Shown here piece after piece: positions 58,308-64,000 of a stretch of DNA of 64,000 nt. The stretch comes from Gonatopus flavifemur. Taxonomy: Eukaryota; Arthropoda; Insecta; Hymenoptera; Dryinidae. Made by a program: the position numbers and the translations under genes. Under the pieces are notes generated by a model. That model made no database searches. It saw only the letters and a list, made by a program, of their open reading frames with translations, and was not told the DNA's origin. The stretch covers positions 34,836,001 to 34,900,000 of the forward strand of contig JAFFJZ010000001.1 in the NCBI GenBank assembly GCA_018340375.1, written 5' to 3'. Positions within the stretch are counted from its first letter, which is position 1. Each line of letters opens with the position of its first letter.

Positions 58308-59500
58308 AGACTCGCATCTCTATTATCAGCAGCCACATTTTCATCATAACGGTTACCGTTATCTGCGATTGTATTTCACTGTGGACAGTAAAAGTGTGGA
58401 ATATCATCCTGAATGGTCATAGCCAACTTGATGTTGTATAATTCCAACCTGCACAGTTGACTTCACTCACGCAGCTGATTTTCACCATTATTGTACGAAC
58501 GTTAGAAACATCCACGATGTAAAAAAACGACTTTGTTCCTGGTATAGGTGAGAAGCTAAGCATATACGTAAACAGTGAGGTGAGGAAATCCTTGTATGAA
58601 AAGGGGAAGAGTATTAGATATATAGAATACGTACTGTGAAGGATAAGGAATGGAATGATCATCGATTCCGATTAATTCCAAACTTGATCCTTCCACGTTA
58701 TAGAAATTGACATTAATATATATTAGTGTGAGCTTCCGGATCGAAGCTATGCCGATTGTTCCGAAAAAAAACAACCGCAGTTTTGTTTCTTCAGGGCAGA
58801 ACGTGGCAGTTTACGAAACATCGAGACTCCAGCGATAAAGGATACAGCTCTAATTCGAAAGCTCGGACTATGATACTAAATCAAGACCCGCGGAAGAATA
58901 AGCAGCGAACGATCGCTCAAACGACTCTAGTGAGAAAAATATTCATGCAAGTATTATTGTATTATCAGAAGAATTTTGAAGGTTCTTACAATAATCATGA
59001 ACATAAAAACAACAACGAGCTCCAAACGATGCGTTATCATCGTCTGGAATGCGATTTTAAGAATCTTTTCTCATCCAAATATATTTCCGAAATAATTGTA
59101 AAATCTCGTAGTACTCCTCTCTTATACTGATCTGACGTACGATCATATCGCATAGAATATTATGGTCACAGTCGAGAATTTATGCACTTATCGAAACTTC
59201 ACTGTAAATTTGACGAATGAAAAGAGAAAAGTATATACCACGATGACGCTTCTCCTGCAATCAACTGAGTAATCATCTTACTACATCGATAATGTTTTCA
59301 TTAGAAGCAATATTGGTAGTTACGATATAATAAATATCAAATAAAAGGTAATTTATATATAGTTATGTTGGGAACATTAATCGGGCCAATTAGAAGATAA
59401 TATAGTGGACGATAAGTGATTAACGGTAAAACGAGATCTAATAAAAGTGTACATGTTTCGTCATTACTTGGAGAATCAATGTGTGTCGATTGAATTATTC
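58308..59500 (+). other. KCNQ 3' flank / probable 3' UTR
   Basis: AT-rich sequence after the stop. AATAAA hexamers occur at 59329, 59340 and 59440, but such hexamers are frequent at this composition, so none can be chosen as the cleavage signal. A 111-codon open frame behind a strong acceptor lies at 58795-59130 and is listed separately. Confidence 0.45.
58795..59130 (+). CDS. Candidate alternative last exon of KCNQ
   Basis: A strong splice acceptor (gttttgtttcttcag) is followed by an open frame of 111 codons ending in TGA. It begins GRTWQFTKHRDSSDKGY and is rich in Lys, Arg, Asn and Ser, with RKNKQRTIAQTTLVRK. It is in phase 0, so it could replace exon 58206-58307 after RVEQQ. I do not recognise the protein sequence. 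It could equally be chance coding in a 3' UTR. There is no direct evidence that it is used. Confidence 0.25.
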   Translation, partial: GRTWQFTKHRDSSDKGYSSNSKARTMILNQDPRKNKQRTIAQTTLVRKIFMQVLLYYQKNFEGSYNNHEHKNNNELQTMRYHRLECDFKNLFSSKYISEIIVKSRSTPLLY

Positions 59501-62500
59501 TTCTAAATGAGTATACAAGCAAAAAACACGGAACTAAATAAGCATAGATTTAAACAGCCATCGTGATATACAATGTAAAATGGTCTAAGAGAATTCGTTA
59601 CAGTGTTCCTTCTTTTGAATATTTCGACATTTCGATGAAAAAAGAATCGAAAATGGGAACTGTGTGAGACAATGAAATTTTAATTATGCTATATTTATGT
59701 CATCGTACTCATGTTCCTCTATTCACATTAATTTGCGACGGATGAATGAATCGAATGCGTAATTGAGTGGACGAATAAATGAATGCATCGATTAAATCAT
59801 GAAATCATGTTCGTTTTGCTGTGATCGAATGATAATCGTTCATTTGAATCGAAGACACACTTCTTCCAATGTACAATTGAACAAAAAATATACTTTAAGG
59901 ATTTTTAAGTAGAGTATATTAGATATTTCAGGTACACGTTAATTCTTGGTCCAATTTTTGAACATGCTAAATGTCAGGGTGATTATTATTCAATCAAGGG
60001 AGGCTAGTTGATATTTAACCAACGAGGGGATTGAATTACCAATGTATTCGAGGAGATTCCAAAATCTATCCTATTATATATTTAAATTATAAAACAAAAG
60101 AAGAAAAACACGTAGAATGATAAAAATTAGCCTATCGATATGTCTTTTAGAAATATTTATTGTTATTCTTCCCCATGGATAGGAGAAGTTAAATTTCAAA
60201 GATTGCGATTGAACGAAAATGCATCCGAAATTTTATCTTTTTACTAAACTATAAATGCAACGTCTTTTTCTATTGAACTTTCTAATTATTGTGAATATCG
60301 AACTGGAAGATTTTTTCTTCGCCGTTGTATATCAATCAAACGCGATTCATTCTCTCAAGAAGAAAAGCGAAAATATAGTTGAATCAACACATATTGAATG
60401 AAAGTGTCACTCAGGTATAACACAAACATCAAGATCAGATCATTATGTCGTTCAGCAGCCGCTTTTGAGAGATTCACAATGATTTCCTTCGAAAGCATAA
60501 ATGACGATGGACGTCAGATATGGTACTCAGGTGACAGCTTTAAAATATGTAAGTATGCTTCGCTGCTTTCTAATACTCCATGTACAGAATCGGAGTCATT
60601 ACGTTCACAATCTCAAGAACGTAAAGCTGTCGCTCGACTACCTTCTTTTCATAATCAACATTAAGAGAAATGGTACCGAGTCCCATGCACTTTCTTACGT
60701 AGAGGAGTGATCTACTATTCGAATCAAACGAGAACATTTATTCTCCTTCCATCGTGATGCACATTTATAAAAAATATGGAAATTGAAAAAACATTTTCTA
60801 TATGCATAGAATCAATAGTGAACGTAGTAGGAGCTGTACAAATTATACAAATATCTTGCGATAGGGATGTGACTTCTGTCCAAGAAAACAAAGAGTTCTT
60901 CAAAGGATTTTTCAGTATGTTCTTTGCTACTCTTAAGCTCTTGAAGAACTATTTGAGGAACTCTTTGCTTTCTCGGTTACCTTCATGTGATTTACCGTGT
61001 ACTTCTTTTTTTTGCATTTGAATTGTTATGTTCATTGGAATCAACGGCACGCCCTGTTTTTTTGGTGTCAATTGCGTATCAGGGGTATTTAAGTATTTCA
61101 ATGAATTTACACTATAAAAACACGGTGTATTTATGAGCTATTTTTGCACCGATATCGTGCAGTAACTTCTCAGAGGCAACTGAGTTTGAATTTAGTGTAA
61201 CTGTGCTCCAACTAGAAATATTTAGGGTGATCGATCCCTTGATGTGGAACGAATGGGATGGACAAATTCATGAACATACTATTGGCACTCCCTGCTTAAA
61301 GAATCTCATTGAAACGATTGATTCTCATTGACTTCGATGCAAAAAACCGATTCAAACCCATTACAAATTGATTCTCAATGGGTTTGAAGCAGGAATATAT
61401 TCGAATTGGTTAGGATAAGTAATATACATAAGTCATGATGGTGTCACAATAATACAATCTTGACTTTTGTGTCCTATACCTAAATCAAATTTAAGAAAAT
61501 TTATTGTATACATTTGTATCTATAGCCAAGGAATATTTTCCCCCTCAATATTTCAAATAATCAGAAAGTTCTCCAATTCGTTGCTTCTGGATATCATAAA
61601 AACATCATCGAAAAGATTCCCAAAAGCGATGATTACCCGAGTCGAAAAATTTGAACGGTTTTTGTCCCCATATTTCGTTTTCAAATTTTCCGTCTCGGGT
61701 AGAAATCAGAGAATTTTTCAATATCCTTCAGGGAACTTGATGAATGTTTGAAATATTGGACGGAAAAATGTTCATTGGATCCTTTTATATTTAAATCCTT
61801 ACCCCGCAAAACAATGTTGTGGAATAATACAGAAGAGAAGTGATTTATCGAACAAATACAGTAAAGTTCATTTTGACTGAAATCAGAGGTACAGGAGTCA
61901 CATCTGAAATAAGATTCGATTTGTTGGTTTACTATCAGTAGTCTCTTTTGAAAGTACATCAATTCCGTCGTCAATAATGGAACCACAATTGATTCTGAAA
62001 ACTATTTTCATACTCGAATAGCACAAACACATATAGGAAATTTATAAAATATTCTATGAATATTCAAGAGATATTTATTGTTCGATATAAGTTAATGAAA
62101 TAATAATCGATAGATTGCCACTCCAGCACTTTCTGAATAACATGAAATTTGCTGACAATTCAGATCTCACTACAAGATACGCAGTTGACTTTTCCAACAC
62201 AAAAAGCTTCCTCTTTTGCGTGTAAACTTTGAAAATTTTCAGAAATGATTGGAACTTTGAAATACATTAATCAACATTAATCTCGTAAACATAGATCGTC
62301 ATATTGTGATGCTTTTTGTGTTAAAAAATGAATTTCGCAGAGAAAGGCTATACAATTTCAACTGAAAATTCTGAATAAGACTTTATAATACGGAGATGGT
62401 ATTCTTCTGAATCATTCGAATACATCATCAGTATTTTATAAGCTGTACAATACTTTTCCTTGAAATATGTAGCGAGTTTCCAACATTAGCTTCATCGTGG

Positions 62501-62728
62501 TTTATCAGTCAACGAATTCGAGTTGTTCCGTTATAAAGATTTTGAATGCAATTGTAGGAAGGGAATGATAAAATCCTACTTCACTTAATAGTTTGTGATT
62601 TAAATAATATCTTTACAAGAAATTCAAATCAAATGCTGGTGAGAAAAAAATAGTTTTATACATCCATTATGCGTTTTTCTGTACGTAATTTACAACGAAA
62701 ACTAAACTAGATTAATTCGTCGGCATTT
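59501..62728. other. No gene or clear element seen
   Basis: AT-rich, with only short open frames on both strands, none with recognised similarity. 60400-60660 is slightly less AT-rich and has an open + frame ending in SQERKAVARLPSFHNQH, but no splice or homology support. Confidence 0.5.
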
Positions 62729-62803
62729 CCTAGTAACAACAGCATGTTGTATACGTACCACGCATGTTGATTGTACATGTACAACGTGCAATTGCTACTT
62801 GGG
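62729..62803. repeat. Mini word element, TGTACAAC/GCATGTTG words
   Basis: CCTAGTAACAACAGC on the left, GCAATTGCTACTTGGG on the right (complement CCCAAGTAGCAATTGC). The 75-bp body is GCATGTTG, TGTACATGTACA and ACAACGTGC words. Confidence 0.55.
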
Positions 62804-63289
62804 ATTCCTTCGGTAACGTAACTAGATAACAATTCATGCGAGATCCCTTCAGCCGTGTGAAATAATACTCATGGAGTCAAATATTTCGTCTCACTTGAAA
62901 CATCGGAGCGATTGAGAATGTCATGTTTTCAAATTTATTGAGCGATTAGAATGGAAATATGCGTGAAAAGTGATTCGCAAAAATTGAAGTCATTCGAGTA
63001 TTCACTTAAACCTGAATTCATCAAATTAAGAAGTTATTCTACTCAATTACATAATTCGCTTCGATTTTATGAAAATTAAAAGAAATCCGCTTCAGTTCGG
63101 TGAGTTTCCACTTAAAGCAAATCGAAGTAAAAAATAACATGTGTGTCAATGACAATGGATAAATGATTGAACATTTCTTGAAATTCATGAAAAGGGTAGA
63201 GATAGTATAGCGTTGGAATAAAAGTCGTACGATTTCATATAACGTATATAAAATGTCGTAGGACAGAGTCCAAATCTTGAAGTGACAGA

Positions 63290-63507
63290 TACACTGAGAG
63301 AGAGAAAGTGTGAAAATTACAATCTTCATTAACAGATTCAATACATCGCGGATCATAGGAGATAATCGCCCAACATTAGTTCAATAAATTACTATTCAAA
63401 TAGTGAATTTATCGAACTAATGTTGAGCGATTATCTTCTATGATCCGCGATGTCTTCAATCTGTTAATAAAGATTGTAATTTTTATGCTCTCTTTTCTCT
63501 CAGTGTA
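63290..63507. mobile_element. Hairpin MITE, near-perfect
   Basis: TACACTGAGAGAGAGAAAG mirrors CTTTTCTCTCAGTGTA-like sequence. The arms pair almost throughout, for example ATCGCGGATCATAGGAGATAA against TTATCTTCTATGATCCGCGAT. 218 bp, small loop near 63400. Confidence 0.92.
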
Positions 63508-64000
63508 GCTACAAAAAACGAATTCTCACTAGATTCAAGTTATCGGAGACTCACCTTTTAAAAGGTGAATATTTTCAGATTCTCCTCCCAATCAAAATGT
63601 CTCAAAAATACTTCAACATATCTCAAAGTTTCATTGTAGCGTTTTTATTCTTTGAATTACAACGAATTGAATGTGTTGAATTCGTATTTCAAAAACTTCG
63701 AATTACTATAATGCGAAAATTGAAAATCCTGAAATCATCATTTGAAGTGCTTTTTGGTCAAATACATACAAATATCTTGGAACGTTCTTGAAATATTTGA
63801 ATTTCAAGCGAGATCTAAAAATATTCATATCTAAGGAATCAACAAACCAAATTCGGAATCGTTCTGGTTTCAATTATCTGATTAAGAGATTCAAAATTTA
63901 TTCTGAAAACTAAGATAATTAGGGAATAAGTGTTGAATTGCCTGTTCTACGTATATCACTTCAATCAAATTTCATCGCCTATTCTCTCTCGTGCTTTACC
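63508..64000. other. No feature seen
   Basis: AT-rich sequence. A short open + frame at 63597-63791 has no recognised similarity. Confidence 0.5.

Noticed and set aside
59329..59445. AATAAA hexamers as KCNQ polyadenylation signal
   Set aside because: Several occur and the composition makes them common; no evidence singles one out.
1..64000. CRISPR array, operons, prokaryotic promoters or terminators
   Set aside because: Spliced introns and eukaryotic elements throughout; the repeats have irregular spacing and no spacer structure.

Overview
This is an AT-rich animal nuclear window, not a prokaryotic one. It has spliced exons with GT/AG borders, long introns, no operons, and a very high load of inverted-repeat transposable elements. 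The only host gene I can assemble is a KCNQ-type (Kv7) voltage-gated potassium channel on the + strand. Its sequence is of arthropod type. A DD41D Tc1/mariner element with a helix-turn-helix type common in ants and wasps makes an insect likely and a hymenopteran plausible; the order is inference. Layout: 1-8382 lies upstream of the first exon in the window and holds stacked repeats; no S1 exon was seen, so the channel's 5' end is probably outside the window. Ten KCNQ exons run from 8383 to the stop at 58305-58307: join(8383..8509, 8948..9123, 10455..10595, 12036..12146, 21304..21510, 37931..38169, 38779..38871, 50677..50833, 55651..55773, 58206..58307). All phases agree, giving 491 residues from S2 to the natural C-terminus: voltage sensor S2-S4, S5, GYGD pore, S6, calmodulin-binding helices A and B, and coiled-coil helices C and D. 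The nine introns (about 0.4 to 16.4 kb) hold nearly all of the repeats. Downstream of 58307 is 3' flank or UTR with a possible alternative last exon (58795-59130), then about 4 kb where I recognise little. Mobile DNA falls into five groups. (1) An intact-looking 2,026-bp DD41D mariner-like transposon (41151-43176) has a 352-codon transposase, TA target duplications and unusually long (about 390-440 bp) terminal inverted repeats. (2) Many 60-300 bp hairpin elements have ends close to CACGGAGAAAA or CACTGAGAAAA, usually with TA outside. (3) Three foldback elements share TTAAGGGG ends (7202-7906, 19635-21119, 26508-29087). (4) A hAT-like 1,010-bp element carries a perfect 8-bp target duplication (52388-53397), and smaller hAT-like hairpins share GATGGGCGAT-type ends. 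(5) The most unusual group is several families of non-autonomous elements whose bodies are filled with many degenerate copies of one short near-palindromic word specific to the family (GATATC, GGGCC, GAACGTTC, AGCTGCAGCT, GATCTTCGATC, CTGGCCAG, CATATGA, CGAAAAGTAGCA). Several of these are bounded by short CCCA...TGGG or CCCTGG...CCAGGG inverted ends. Insertions are nested up to three deep. In two cases a related uninterrupted copy in the same window shows what the host element looked like before insertion. The candidate for an undescribed system is this word-amplified element class, together with a near-identical 615-bp-arm foldback (27345-28791) that would be transcribed inside KCNQ pre-mRNA.
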